Numbered from the stretch's first letter, positions 36,384 through 45,483 are shown. The stretch: 64,000 bases of DNA from Streptomyces sp. NBC_01142 (GCF_026341125.1 NZ_JAPEOR010000001.1:3720001-3784000), one strand, 5' to 3'. A program made the numbers and translations. Notes: generated by a model not told the origin, from the letters alone.

Positions 36384-38312
36384 TCAAGCCGCTTGGCTCT
36401 GGCCTGAGCCAGAGGTCGCGTCGCGATACCAGTACTCGAGCGTCAGCACATGCCACAGATGCTTGGAGAAGTCCCGCTGCCCGGCGGCGTCCTCGGCGAC
36501 CATGCGCGCCAGCGCGTCGCGGCGCAGAAACCCGGAGTTGACGAGCACGCCGTCGTTGACCACCTCGCGCACCAGCGGTGCCAGGTCCCGGCTCATCCAG
36601 GCGCGCAGCGGGGCGCTGAACAGGCCCTTGGGCCGGTACACGATCTCCCGGGGAAGGATCGAGGTGGCCGCCTCCTTGAGGACGGCCTTGCCCTGTCGTC
36701 CGACGATCTTGCGATCGCCGGGCACGGCGAACGCCGCCTTGACCACCTCGACGTCCACGTACGGCACCCGCACCTCGGTCGAGGCGGCCATGCTGGAGCG
36801 GTCCGTGTACGTGAGGTTCAGGCCCGGCAGGAACATCCGGGCGTCGCTCAGGCACATGCGGTTGACGAAGTCGTCGAGTTCGTTGTCCTGGTAGATGTCC
36901 GCGTGCTCGGTCAACACGTCGTCGACCGTTCCGGCCAGGTCCGGATTGACCAGGGCGAGCAGTTCGTCCTGGTCGTACATGGTGTAGCTGCGCCGGAACG
37001 CGGTCTCCTCCGGCAGGTCGGCGAAGGAGAGGAACCGTTTCGCGAACCGCACCGACCGGTACCCCCGGCGGGCCGTGGCGACCGGCAGCCGGTCCACGGC
37101 CGCGGACAGGCCGCGCCGCAAGGGCCGCGGGACGCGCTGGTAGCGCAGCGCAAGGAGGTTGGCCAGGTGCTTGCGGTAACCGGCGAACAGCTCGTCGGCG
37201 CCCATCCCCGAGAGCATCACCTTGACCCCGGCCTCCCGGGCGGCCTCGCAGATGAGGAACGTGTTGATCGCGGCGGGGTCGCCGATCGGCTCGTCCAGGT
37301 GGTACGTCATCTGTGGCAGCAGGTCGAGCACATTCGGAGCGATCTCGATCTCATGCAGGTCGACGCCGAACCGCTCGGCCACCTGCCGGGCATAGCGAAG
37401 GTCGTCCGGCATGGCCTCGAACTTGGCGTCCTCGGCGCGGAACCCGATCGTGTAAGCCGAGATCCCGGGATGGTCGCGGGCCGCCAGCGCGGTCAGGTAG
37501 CTGGAGTCGAGACCGCCGGAGAGGAAGGTCGCCACGGGTACGTCGGAGAGCAGGTGACGTCGAGTCGACTCCTCGACGATGGCGGCCAGGTCTGGCTGCT
37601 CGCCGCTCCGGGCCCGCTCCCGGCCCTCGGCGGCGACGTCCTTCAGATGCCAGTACCGGCCGCGCTCCACCCGGCCGTCGGGCCGGCACCGGAGCCAGCT
37701 CCCCGGCGGCAGTTTCTCCGCTTCGCGGAACGCGCACCGTGAGTCCGGCACCCAGTAGTACAGCAGCGAGGCCACCAGCGCCGCATCGTCGACCTGCAGC
37801 GATCCGCCGGTGGCGGCGGCGAGCGCCTTGAGCTCGGAGGCGAACACCAGGCCCGCACCGCGCCGGAGCAGGAACAGCGGCTTGATGCCGAGCTGGTCGC
37901 GGGCGAGCACCAGTTCACCGGTTCGCTCGTCGAAGATCCCGAACGCGAACATGCCGCGCAGCCGGGGCAGGCAGTCCGTGCCCCAGCGCCGCCAGGCCTC
38001 AAGCAGCACCTCGGTGTCGGAGGTACCGCGAAAGCTCACCCCAGCGGCTGCCAGCTCGGCACGCAACTCCGGCGCGTTGTACAGCTCGCCGTTGTATGTG
38101 AGGGCGAGGCCGCCCGAGACCATCGGCTGGGCGCCGGTCTCGGACAGGTCGATGATGGCCAGCCGACGGTGCCCGAGCTGCACTTCGCCGTCACCGACGG
38201 GGTGGCTGTACCGGCCCGCCCCGTCCGGACCGCGGTGGGCGAGGGTATCGGTGAGCCGGTCGGTCACGACCTTCCCGTCCGGCCATTGGTAAGTCCCTGC
38301 GATGCCACACAT
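36384..38312 (-). CDS. asnB: AsnB-type glutamine-hydrolysing amidotransferase
   Basis: A 642-residue class II amidotransferase. It begins Met-Cys-Gly-Ile-Ala-Gly, Cys2 being the glutaminase nucleophile after Met removal. RRLAIIDLSETGAQPM and LTYNGELYN shape the glutamine site. The synthetase domain has the PP-loop SGGLDSS at 265-271 and LSGMGADELFAGYRKH. In housekeeping use it makes asparagine, but homologues in glycan clusters amidate uronic acids or other sugar carboxylates. Its place beside an AlgD-like dehydrogenase and a uronate-lyase-like gene argues for sugar amidation, though no experiment supports that here. Confidence 0.9.
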   Translation of the reverse strand: MCGIAGTYQWPDGKVVTDRLTDTLAHRGPDGAGRYSHPVGDGEVQLGHRRLAIIDLSETGAQPMVSGGLALTYNGELYNAPELRAELAAAGVSFRGTSDTEVLLEAWRRWGTDCLPRLRGMFAFGIFDERTGELVLARDQLGIKPLFLLRRGAGLVFASELKALAAATGGSLQVDDAALVASLLYYWVPDSRCAFREAEKLPPGSWLRCRPDGRVERGRYWHLKDVAAEGRERARSGEQPDLAAIVEESTRRHLLSDVPVATFLSGGLDSSYLTALAARDHPGISAYTIGFRAEDAKFEAMPDDLRYARQVAERFGVDLHEIEIAPNVLDLLPQMTYHLDEPIGDPAAINTFLICEAAREAGVKVMLSGMGADELFAGYRKHLANLLALRYQRVPRPLRRGLSAAVDRLPVATARRGYRSVRFAKRFLSFADLPEETAFRRSYTMYDQDELLALVNPDLAGTVDDVLTEHADIYQDNELDDFVNRMCLSDARMFLPGLNLTYTDRSSMAASTEVRVPYVDVEVVKAAFAVPGDRKIVGRQGKAVLKEAATSILPREIVYRPKGLFSAPLRAWMSRDLAPLVREVVNDGVLVNSGFLRRDALARMVAEDAAGQRDFSKHLWHVLTLEYWYRDATSGSGQSQAA

Positions 38313-38315
38313 GTC

Positions 38316-39836
38316 CTACCGCGCTTCCTGGTCGTTGTCCGGGACCTGTGCGGCCCACATCGGCAGCCGCTCCGTCCGCCGCCGGCCCGTCCCGTTCTGC
38401 CGGGCCGGCCGCTCGTTTCGGCCGCGCAGCGCGGTGTGCAGCCCGTCCCACAGCGTGCCGTCGGTCCGGTCACGTGGATCGGGGTCGATCAGCACCACAC
38501 CGATCACCGGAATGCGCTGGTCCGCGAGCTGCCGCGCCACGGTGTGCAGCCATGCGGCGCTGCCGTGCCCGGCACGCACGACGAGCACGGTCCGGGTGCC
38601 GAGGTACTGGAGGTCGGTCCACGCCGCGCCGGGCGCCACGGAGCCGACGCCCAGCCGGCGCTCGTGACGCGACACGGCCGCGGCACGCTCGCCGCTGACC
38701 ACGGTTGGGTCTCCTGGCTTCGGGCGGCGGCCTGCGAGCTGCGGGCCGGGCAGACCATCGACGACGACCACTGGCCCCTCCGCCGCCAGCGCCCTGGCGA
38801 CGTCCAGGGCGATCACGCTCGTCCTGCGCGCACAGCCCAGTTCCAGCAGCGACACCGGCTCCGAGGAGTCGCGCACGGTGCGGGCCAGGGTCCGGGTGAG
38901 CCTTATCCGTGCCGCCCGGGTCCGTCGGCGCTGCCACAGCCTGCCGGACCGGCGGGGCAGTTCCGCGATGACCGAGGCGCCCAGGTTCGCCGCGATGTCC
39001 CGGCGCAACACGGGGCGGTCCGCCACTACCGTGCCGACCGCGGCCAGCGCGAGCCCGAGGACGAGCCCGAGGACGAGCCCGATCGCGGCGTTGGTGACAG
39101 CGGCCCTGGGCAGGGAGTGTCGCACCGCGCGCGGGGCGTCCACGATCTGCGTGCCGGCGATGACCTTGGGCGTGCCGGTGCGCGCCTCCGCGGCGCGCTG
39201 GTCGAAATCGGCGATCCGTGAAGTGAGCGCGGCCCGGCGGGCGAAGAGCGACTCCATGCTCGCCGACGCCTTCGGGTCGCTCTCCGGCGATCTGTCTCTG
39301 ATCGCCTTGTTGACCTGGCCGAGTTCCTTCTGCATGCGGTCACGCTGGTCGAGCAGGGCCTTGGCCTCGGCCGTCGCGGCCTCCCGCATCCGCCTCACAT
39401 GGTCCGCGACGAACGCGTCGGCCAGCGCCTTGGCCCGGGCCACCGCTTCCGCGTCGCTGTCACCAGTCACATCGATCTGCAGCAGGTTGTTGGTCAAGCC
39501 GGTACCCCGGTAGTCCCGCATGAAGTCTTCCGTGTCTTCCGGGGACTTGAGGGACTGCAGGGCCTTGTCGGCGATCCGCGTGGTCCCCAGCAGCTCGACG
39601 TCGGTGCGGATCAGCGTTCCGGTGTCGTTCGGCTGGTCCTCCTTGTGCGCGACCAGCACCTTGGTCACCGCGGTCGGCGGCGGCGGCCGCAGGACCGCCA
39701 CCGCCGCGCCGACCAGCAGCCCCAGCAGCGCCACGGAGTACCAGAGGCGGCGGCGCCTGCGCACCGCCACCACCAGCGCCTGCAGGTCCAGCAGCGGAGT
39801 GGCGGCCGACGACGCCGCAGTCTTGCTCGTCGTCAC
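38316..39836 (-). CDS. Wzz-like chain-length protein with P-loop-less cytoplasmic domain (second copy)
   Basis: A 506-residue polysaccharide co-polymerase-like protein. Residues about 31-49 and 250-276 are the two membrane segments, enclosing a coiled extracytoplasmic region (AKALADAFVADHVRRMREAA, LLDQRDRMQKELGQ). The C-terminal domain resembles a bacterial tyrosine-kinase (CpsD/Wzc) fold, with LLELGCARRTSVIALDVARA in place of a Walker A, lacking Gly-Lys-Thr, then VVVVDGLPG. No tyrosine-rich tail. The domain is thus unlikely to bind ATP normally and may act as a scaffold. GTG start with GTGA overlap to its sister gene. Confidence 0.8.
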   Translation of the reverse strand: MTTSKTAASSAATPLLDLQALVVAVRRRRRLWYSVALLGLLVGAAVAVLRPPPPTAVTKVLVAHKEDQPNDTGTLIRTDVELLGTTRIADKALQSLKSPEDTEDFMRDYRGTGLTNNLLQIDVTGDSDAEAVARAKALADAFVADHVRRMREAATAEAKALLDQRDRMQKELGQVNKAIRDRSPESDPKASASMESLFARRAALTSRIADFDQRAAEARTGTPKVIAGTQIVDAPRAVRHSLPRAAVTNAAIGLVLGLVLGLALAAVGTVVADRPVLRRDIAANLGASVIAELPRRSGRLWQRRRTRAARIRLTRTLARTVRDSSEPVSLLELGCARRTSVIALDVARALAAEGPVVVVDGLPGPQLAGRRPKPGDPTVVSGERAAAVSRHERRLGVGSVAPGAAWTDLQYLGTRTVLVVRAGHGSAAWLHTVARQLADQRIPVIGVVLIDPDPRDRTDGTLWDGLHTALRGRNERPARQNGTGRRRTERLPMWAAQVPDNDQEAR

Positions 39837-41200
39837 ACTGAACCTCCCGTCGCGTGGCCGCGAACCGCGAGCGCCACAGTGGCCTCGTCCGCAGGACGGC
39901 CGGCAGTCCGCGTCGGACGGGCTCGGACCGTGCCGGCGACGACGATGCCGACGACCTCATGCCCTGCGTCCGCACACGCCTCGGCGATGTCGGCGAGCTC
40001 CTCTGCGGTCCAGTTGCCCGCGCTGAGCACGACCAGGGCACCGGACTCGGTGTCGCGGTCCGGCACCAGCGGCCGGGACACGGAAACCCCCACCACCCGC
40101 AGCACCGGGTCGTTCTTGGCCTCGGCGACGAGCTGCCCGGCGGCCCTGCGGGCGATCTCGTCGCCGTCCGGTACGACAACCAGCAGCCGCCGGGGGGTCG
40201 GCAGCTGGTCCCGGAGGCGAGCGCACACCCGCCGGTAGCGGATCTGTCTGCCGGCCTCGCCGCCGGACGGCTGCGGGGTCGGTATGTCCCACCGGGCGTC
40301 GACGTCCAGCAGCCAGCGGATCCAGGCCCGCGGGTCACGGCCTTGTGGCCGGTGCGCGGGCCGTTCACCAGGCACGTCGACGGTACCCAGCAGCGCCGAG
40401 CCCAGCGCCGCGGCAATCTCCGGTTCGGTGCGCAGTCGGCGATTCACCCGTGCGGCGGCGAGATGGCCGATGACCGCGAGCAGGAAGAACAGCAGCGCCC
40501 CGGCGACGAGGAGCTGCATCCTCGTCGGAGCTGCCTCGCCGGTCGGCCGGGCCGCCGGCCCCATGACGACCATGTTGGCCTTGTTGGTCGCCGGGTCGGC
40601 CTCGTCCAGCTTCTTCATGGCCTCCTGCAGCGCGCTGCGCAGCTGCTCGAGCTCGGTGCGGGCCTGCACGCTCTCCACGGTCTGCCCCGGATCGGCCGCA
40701 TTGGCCAGCTCGGTGATGCGGCGGTTGGTCTGCGTCACCTTCTGCCGCAGTGCCTCGGGCCCCGCCGCCGCGTCGGGGTCGGTGCTGTCGCCTGCGAGCC
40801 GCGCGGCGAATGTGACGAATTGTTGAGCCACCTGGTCGGAGAGCTGCTGCGCGCGCTCCGGGGTGTCGGCTGTACCCGAGATCTTGATGATGTTCCCGTC
40901 GGCGGCCTTGGCGCTCACTCGATCCCGCAGCTCGCCGCCGCTGACGCCCGTCCAGTCGAGCGTGGCGGCCGCGCGGTCGACCACCGCCGAACTGGTCGCG
41001 ATGTCCACCTGAGTCAGCAGCCCGCGCTCGTCCCACTGCCCGGGCAGCAGTACCGATGCCGACGCCGTGTAACGCGGCGGGATCAGCACCGAGGTGCCGT
41101 AGCCGACGAGCGCGCCCACCACGGTGAGGACGGCGAGAAGCCGCCACCGCCGACGGAGAATCCGCCCGATCGTGACCAGGCGGATCGTGTCATCGCTCAA
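39833..41200 (-). CDS. Wzz-like chain-length protein with P-loop-less cytoplasmic domain (first copy)
   Basis: A 455-residue protein with the Wzz pattern: first membrane segment near residues 19-38 (LLAVLTVVGALVGYGTSVLI), a PRYTASASVLLPG start of the periplasmic-type domain, coiled coil with ETELE-like Gln/Leu repeats, and a second membrane segment near 228-250. The cytoplasmic domain reads LLVVVPDGDEIARRAAGQLV where a kinase P-loop would be, so no Walker A; VVLSAGNWTAEELADIA resembles the Walker B position. Both neighbouring copies lack the ATP site, yet stay paired. The start is a TTG overlapping the upstream stop. Confidence 0.8.
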   Translation of the reverse strand: MSDDTIRLVTIGRILRRRWRLLAVLTVVGALVGYGTSVLIPPRYTASASVLLPGQWDERGLLTQVDIATSSAVVDRAAATLDWTGVSGGELRDRVSAKAADGNIIKISGTADTPERAQQLSDQVAQQFVTFAARLAGDSTDPDAAAGPEALRQKVTQTNRRITELANAADPGQTVESVQARTELEQLRSALQEAMKKLDEADPATNKANMVVMGPAARPTGEAAPTRMQLLVAGALLFFLLAVIGHLAAARVNRRLRTEPEIAAALGSALLGTVDVPGERPAHRPQGRDPRAWIRWLLDVDARWDIPTPQPSGGEAGRQIRYRRVCARLRDQLPTPRRLLVVVPDGDEIARRAAGQLVAEAKNDPVLRVVGVSVSRPLVPDRDTESGALVVLSAGNWTAEELADIAEACADAGHEVVGIVVAGTVRARPTRTAGRPADEATVALAVRGHATGGSV

Positions 41201-42462
41201 CGGCGCGGCCTCTTCCCTGTGCGGACCGGGTCGCCCGCCGACACCGGAGTGTGGTCACGGCACGCAGCGGCGTAGGCGGCGAGCAGCGATCGCTGGGAGT
41301 TTCGCCAGGAAAGCTGTCCGCTGATCCGCTCCTGGCCGATCTTGCCCATCCGGGCCCGCTTCTCCGGATCGTCGAGGAGCAGCGTGATGAGCTTGGCGAA
41401 CTCGGCCTCGTCGTTGGCGGGAGCGTAGACGGCGGCGTCACCGGCGGAGACTCGCGCCTCCCGGAGGTCGAACGAGACGATCGGCCGGCCCATCACCATG
41501 TATTCCAGGACCTTGTTCATGGTCGACACGTCGTTGAGCGGATTGCGCGGGTCGGGGGACAGGCACACATCCGCGGTGGACAGGTAGCGCACCAGGTCGG
41601 CGTCCGGGATGCGACCGGTGAACTGCACCTGATCCGAGAGCCCGAGCCGCCGGGACAGCTCCACCATTGCGTCGAAGGCGTCGCCGGCGCCGACGAACAC
41701 CGCGTGCCAGTCGGTCCGCCCGAACTCGTCGCGCAGCTTCGCAAGGGCCCGCAAGGCGTAGTCGACACCGTCCTGCGGACCCATGACACCGAGATAGCAC
41801 AGCAGATGAGGCTTGCCGCTCTTCAACTCCGGCTCGGGCGGCACCGGCTGGAACCGGTCGGTGTCGGGCGCGCTGCGCACCACGAAGACGTCCTCCGGCC
41901 GCCGACCGCCACGGCGCAGCGCGACGTCCCGGTAGCTCTCGTTCGTGGCGAGCACGACGTCCGCGGCCCGGTAGGTCCGCCGTTCCAGCGCGCACACGGC
42001 GCGGTACAGCAGATCCTTGCCGCGGTCGAACCGGGAGAGGTACAGCTCGGGCACCAGGTCGTGCTGGTCGAAGACGAACCGCGCGCCGCGCCGCTTCAGC
42101 CACAGTGCCGGCAGGAACAACAGGTCGGGCGGGTTGCAGGCGTGGACCACGTCGACCGGGCCGACCTTGCGGGCCAGCCGAACCGTATGCCACAACGCCG
42201 ATCCGTACTCCCGCAGGTAGCCGGCCGGCCCTCCGGTGGCAGCGCGCAACGGGTAGCGGTGGATCCGCACCCCGTCGATCTCCGCCTCCGCCTCCGTGTC
42301 CCGCTTTTCCCCCCGGGGACAGATGACGTGCACCTCCCAGCCCGCGTCGCGCAGTGTCGTGCACTCCTGCCACACCCGCCGGTCGAACGGCACCGACAGG
42401 TTCTCTACGAGGATCAGCGCGCGCCGGGACGGCCCGGCGCCGCTGGTTGTGTCACCAAGCAA
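41197..42462 (-). CDS. Glycosyltransferase family 4
   Basis: A 421-residue GT-B enzyme. It has ALILVENLSVPFDRRVWQEC at the N-terminus (typical of WbuB/FusC-like GT4), FDQHDLVPELYLSRF, and in the donor domain HLLCYLGVMGPQDGVDYALR, LSPDPRNPLNDVSTMNKVLE and YMVMGRPIVSFDL. It is encoded directly after the dehydrogenase (11-nt overlap) and before the Wzz pair, so it may add the second sugar, possibly the uronic acid. Sugar specificity cannot be read from sequence. Confidence 0.9.
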   Translation of the reverse strand: MLGDTTSGAGPSRRALILVENLSVPFDRRVWQECTTLRDAGWEVHVICPRGEKRDTEAEAEIDGVRIHRYPLRAATGGPAGYLREYGSALWHTVRLARKVGPVDVVHACNPPDLLFLPALWLKRRGARFVFDQHDLVPELYLSRFDRGKDLLYRAVCALERRTYRAADVVLATNESYRDVALRRGGRRPEDVFVVRSAPDTDRFQPVPPEPELKSGKPHLLCYLGVMGPQDGVDYALRALAKLRDEFGRTDWHAVFVGAGDAFDAMVELSRRLGLSDQVQFTGRIPDADLVRYLSTADVCLSPDPRNPLNDVSTMNKVLEYMVMGRPIVSFDLREARVSAGDAAVYAPANDEAEFAKLITLLLDDPEKRARMGKIGQERISGQLSWRNSQRSLLAAYAAACRDHTPVSAGDPVRTGKRPRR

Positions 42463-43768
42463 GGCCCACGTACCCAGGTTCGGCCCGGCGCGCCTCGGCG
42501 TCGGGAAGGTGGATGAGGTCGACGATCACCGGGCCGTCGCCATGGGGCAGCGCCGACAGCACGGCCGGATCCCTGCTCCCGACGAGGCACACCTCGGCAT
42601 GCTCGAGCACCTCGTCGACGGACTCTGCAAGCAGCTGCGCGAGGTGCGGCAGCCGGGTCTCGATGTACTCGCGGTTCGCGCCGAGCAGCCGGGAGAGGTT
42701 CACGTTGGGGTCGTAGATCCGCAGGTCGTAACCCTTGCCGAAGAGCCTCTCCGCCAGCTCGACGAGCGGGCTCTCGCGGAGGTCGTCGGTGCCGGGTTTG
42801 AAGGACAACCCGAACAGGCCCACCCGACGCTTTCCAGTGCGCTCGACCAGTTCCACCGCGCGCTGCAGATGGTCGGAGTTGGAGGGCAGCACGTGGGCGA
42901 GGATGGGCACCGAGACGTCCGCCCGCCGCGCCGCGTGGACCAGGCTGCGCAAGTCCTTGGGCAGGCAGGAGCCGCCGAAGGCGAAGCCGGGCCGCAGGTA
43001 GGCGGAGCTGATGTTCAGCTTGCGGTCGGCCAGGAACACGTCCATCACCTGGTGCGAGTCCACCCCGAGCGCCTGGCACACCGCGCCCAGCTCATTCGCG
43101 AAGCCGATCTTGAGGCCGTGGAACGCGTTGTCCGCATACTTGATCGCCTCGGCCGTCGGGATCGGCACCCGGAACACCTCGCCGGGCAATCCGTCGTACA
43201 GCGCCGCCACCACGTCGCCGCTTGCCGGGTCGAGCTCGCCGATGACGGTCTTGGGCGGGTCGAAGAAGTCCCGCACGCTGGTGCCCTCGCGCAGGAATTC
43301 CGGGTTGACCGCGACGCCCAGGTCCACCCCGGCCGTGCCGCCGACGTACTTCTCCAGGATCGGTACCAGCAGGTTCAGGCAGGTGCCCGGGAGCATGGTG
43401 CTGCGGAACACGACGGTCTGCCGCCCACCCCGCTCGGCCAGCACGGCGCCGATCTGCTCGGTGACCCGCTCCAGATACGTGGTGCACAGGCTGCCGTTGG
43501 GCTCCGACGGCGTGCCCACGCAGACCAGTGAAATCTCGCTGCCCATGATCGCCTCGCGGACGTCGCCGGTAGCGCGTAACGCTCCGGTCCGCACGACCTC
43601 GGCGATGAGCTCGCCGATCCGCTCCTCGACCACCGGGGCCTTGCCGTCGTTGACCAGGTCGACCTTCACCTGGTTCACGTCCACCCCGATGACCTCGTGA
43701 CCCATGCTGGCCAGGCACGCGGCCGACACACAGCCCACGTAGCCGAGCCCGAAAACGCTGACCTTCAT
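42452..43768 (-). CDS. AlgD-like GDP-mannose (or UDP-glucose) 6-dehydrogenase
   Basis: A 438-residue nucleotide-sugar dehydrogenase that oxidises C6 twice to a uronic acid using NAD. Motifs: VSVFGLGYVGCVSAACLASM, VGTPSEPNG, NPEFLREGTSVRDFFDPPKT, the catalytic Cys in GFAFGGSCLPKDLRSL, and LFGLSFKPGTDDLRESPLVE. Features typical of AlgD are the KLN(I/L)S...YLRPGFAFGGSCLPKD context, the LLVP(I/L)(I/L)E segment after the VxRSTxLPGT stretch, and the NREYIETRLPHL tail, so I favour GDP-mannose as substrate (product GDP-mannuronate). UDP-glucose dehydrogenase activity cannot be excluded. The ATG at 43768 matches the family N-terminus. Confidence 0.85.
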   Translation of the reverse strand: MKVSVFGLGYVGCVSAACLASMGHEVIGVDVNQVKVDLVNDGKAPVVEERIGELIAEVVRTGALRATGDVREAIMGSEISLVCVGTPSEPNGSLCTTYLERVTEQIGAVLAERGGRQTVVFRSTMLPGTCLNLLVPILEKYVGGTAGVDLGVAVNPEFLREGTSVRDFFDPPKTVIGELDPASGDVVAALYDGLPGEVFRVPIPTAEAIKYADNAFHGLKIGFANELGAVCQALGVDSHQVMDVFLADRKLNISSAYLRPGFAFGGSCLPKDLRSLVHAARRADVSVPILAHVLPSNSDHLQRAVELVERTGKRRVGLFGLSFKPGTDDLRESPLVELAERLFGKGYDLRIYDPNVNLSRLLGANREYIETRLPHLAQLLAESVDEVLEHAEVCLVGSRDPAVLSALPHGDGPVIVDLIHLPDAEARRAEPGYVGLAW

Positions 43769-43850
43769 GACCCGTCCCTCTCCCCAGGCAGGCCCTTTTG
43801 GCCTGCGGTCCGCGCGCCGGCCGGCCAGTTGAGCCGCAGCCCCCCGCGCA

Positions 43851-45329
43851 TCAATAGGCCCCCTGCCCATGGAGCACCGCACGCAGCGTCTTCCACAAGA
43901 TCACTGTGTCCAGGGCGAGCGACCAGTCCTCCACGTACCGCAGGTCGAGCCGGACTGCCTCCTCCCACGACAGGTCGCTGCGTCCGCTGATCTGCCACAG
44001 GCCGGTGAGCCCGGGCTTGACCAGCAGCCGCCGCAGGATGTCCGGGCCGTACGCAGCGGACTCCTCCGGCAGCGGAGGCCGCGGGCCGACGAGCGACATC
44101 GATCCGGTGAGTACGTTGAAGAGCTGCGGGAGTTCGTCGATCGAGTACCGGCGCAGCACTGCTCCCACCCGGGTCACCCGCGGATCCCGGCGGAGCTTGA
44201 ACAGCAGGCCGGCGCCCTCGTTGCGGTCGGCCAGCGCGGCACGTGCCCCGTCAGCCCCGGCGACCATGGTGCGGAACTTGAGAATGGTGAACTCGCGGCA
44301 GTCCTTGCCGACTCTGCGCTGGCGGTAGAACGCCCCACCCCGACTGTCCACCAGCACGAGCAGCCCGACGAGCACCATCAGCGGCGCGAACAGCATCAGC
44401 AGGATCGCCGCGCCCATCCGATCGACGACCTCTTTGATCGCCCGGCGACCCCCGGTGAAGGTCGGCATACTGACCCGCAGCATCGGGATCCCGAGCACCG
44501 CATCGACGTGCAGCCGCGGGCCGGCCACCTCCATCAGCACGGGGGCCACGACCATCTCGGCATCGCTGCCTTCGAGATTCCAGGCCAGCCGCTGCAGCCG
44601 CTCCGGTGACCAGTGCGCGTCCGGCGTGACCGCGACGACACGGTAGCCGTCGCGGCGCACGTGGCCCGCGACGTCCGTCAGTCGGCCGACGACCGGCACT
44701 CCGTCCAGTTGGTCACCGTCGAGCCCGAGACCGTCCGTCGTGCACACCGCATCCACCCGCCAGCCGAGGTGCGGGAACTTGCGGGTTCGGGTGATCAGGT
44801 CGCGCAAGGTGGCCGGGCTCCCGGCAGCGAGCACCGGTCTCAGGCACTGTCCTTCGTTCCGCTGTTTGTGCAGCCCGAGGCGGAGCAGATACCGCGCGGT
44901 CATGGTGACGAGCGCGATCGCGGGGATCGCGACGAAGATCCAGAGCTTGATGTTGCGCGAGGTGAGGGCGATCCCGCCGAGCGCCAGTACGACGGTCGCC
45001 GTGAACAGTGAGCGTCCGAGCCGGCGGAATTCCTCGGCGCCCTGGCCGAGCACGGCCGGAGCCCACGACCGGCTCACCGCAAGCGCTCCCAGCACCAGCA
45101 GCTCAGTGCCGAATGCGAGAATTCCCCACTTCTCATGCCAGTTGGCCGCGTCCCGGGCCCCGAAGAAGTTGCCGATCGCCGCCACCACCAAGGCGGTGAC
45201 CACGGTATCGCTGGTGATCACGGTACGGCGGTACCGCTGCTCCCAGTCGTTCACGGGCTGGCTGATTGCCCCATTCCCCAGACGCCCGCGCGCCGACGGA
45301 ATAGGGCCGACTAATCCCCCCTGCCGCAC
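43851..45329 (-). CDS. Polyprenyl-phosphate sugar-1-phosphate transferase (WcaJ/WbaP-type)
   Basis: The initiating glycosylphosphotransferase of the polymer; 492 residues. About five N-terminal helices with a CoA_binding_3-like middle domain (VVAVTPDAHWSPERLQRLAW) precede the catalytic domain: a membrane hairpin at MGAAILLMLFAPLMVLVGLL, then FTILKFRTMVAGAD, DELPQLFNVLTGSMSLVGPR and KPGLTGLWQISGRSDLSWEE. It transfers hexose-1-phosphate to undecaprenyl phosphate. First gene of the operon. I use the GTG at 45329, preceded by a G-run; the frame is open further upstream but becomes low-complexity Gly/Arg. A short overlapping ORF may affect its translation. Confidence 0.9.
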   Translation of the reverse strand: MRQGGLVGPIPSARGRLGNGAISQPVNDWEQRYRRTVITSDTVVTALVVAAIGNFFGARDAANWHEKWGILAFGTELLVLGALAVSRSWAPAVLGQGAEEFRRLGRSLFTATVVLALGGIALTSRNIKLWIFVAIPAIALVTMTARYLLRLGLHKQRNEGQCLRPVLAAGSPATLRDLITRTRKFPHLGWRVDAVCTTDGLGLDGDQLDGVPVVGRLTDVAGHVRRDGYRVVAVTPDAHWSPERLQRLAWNLEGSDAEMVVAPVLMEVAGPRLHVDAVLGIPMLRVSMPTFTGGRRAIKEVVDRMGAAILLMLFAPLMVLVGLLVLVDSRGGAFYRQRRVGKDCREFTILKFRTMVAGADGARAALADRNEGAGLLFKLRRDPRVTRVGAVLRRYSIDELPQLFNVLTGSMSLVGPRPPLPEESAAYGPDILRRLLVKPGLTGLWQISGRSDLSWEEAVRLDLRYVEDWSLALDTVILWKTLRAVLHGQGAY

Positions 45330-45373
45330 AGAACCCCCCCGGTCCCCAGTGGTTCGACGTGTTCGCCTAACAC
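45311..45373 (-). CDS. Possible 20-codon leader ORF overlapping the first polysaccharide gene
   Basis: GGAGG followed by AACA and a GTG starts a 20-residue frame (ending TAG at 45311) that overlaps the proposed GTG of the glycosylphosphotransferase by 19 nt, out of frame. The good ribosome site makes translation plausible; no conserved peptide is recognised. Confidence 0.25.
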   Translation of the reverse strand: MLGEHVEPLGTGGVLCGRGD

Positions 45374-45407
45374 TGTTCCTCCCCCCGGGAGGCCCCCGCC
45401 CCCCGCA
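45373..45407. repeat. Leader repeat copy 1
   Basis: A 35-bp unit (CTGTTCCTCC...GGCCCCCGCC...CCCGC) with 29 of 35 positions identical to 45449-45483. Read on the minus strand it contains GGAGGAACAG. A partial third copy lies between at about 45417-45443. Confidence 0.55.
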
Positions 45408-45448
45408 CGCTTCCGCCCCTCGGGAGGCCCATCGCCCCCCGCGCCGCG

Positions 45449-45483
45449 CTGTTCCTCCTTGCGGTAGGCCCCCGCCTCCCGCG
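45449..45483. repeat. Leader repeat copy 2
   Basis: Second copy, offset 76 bp from the first. The minus strand again shows AGGAGGAACAG but is not followed by a start codon. Confidence 0.55.
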
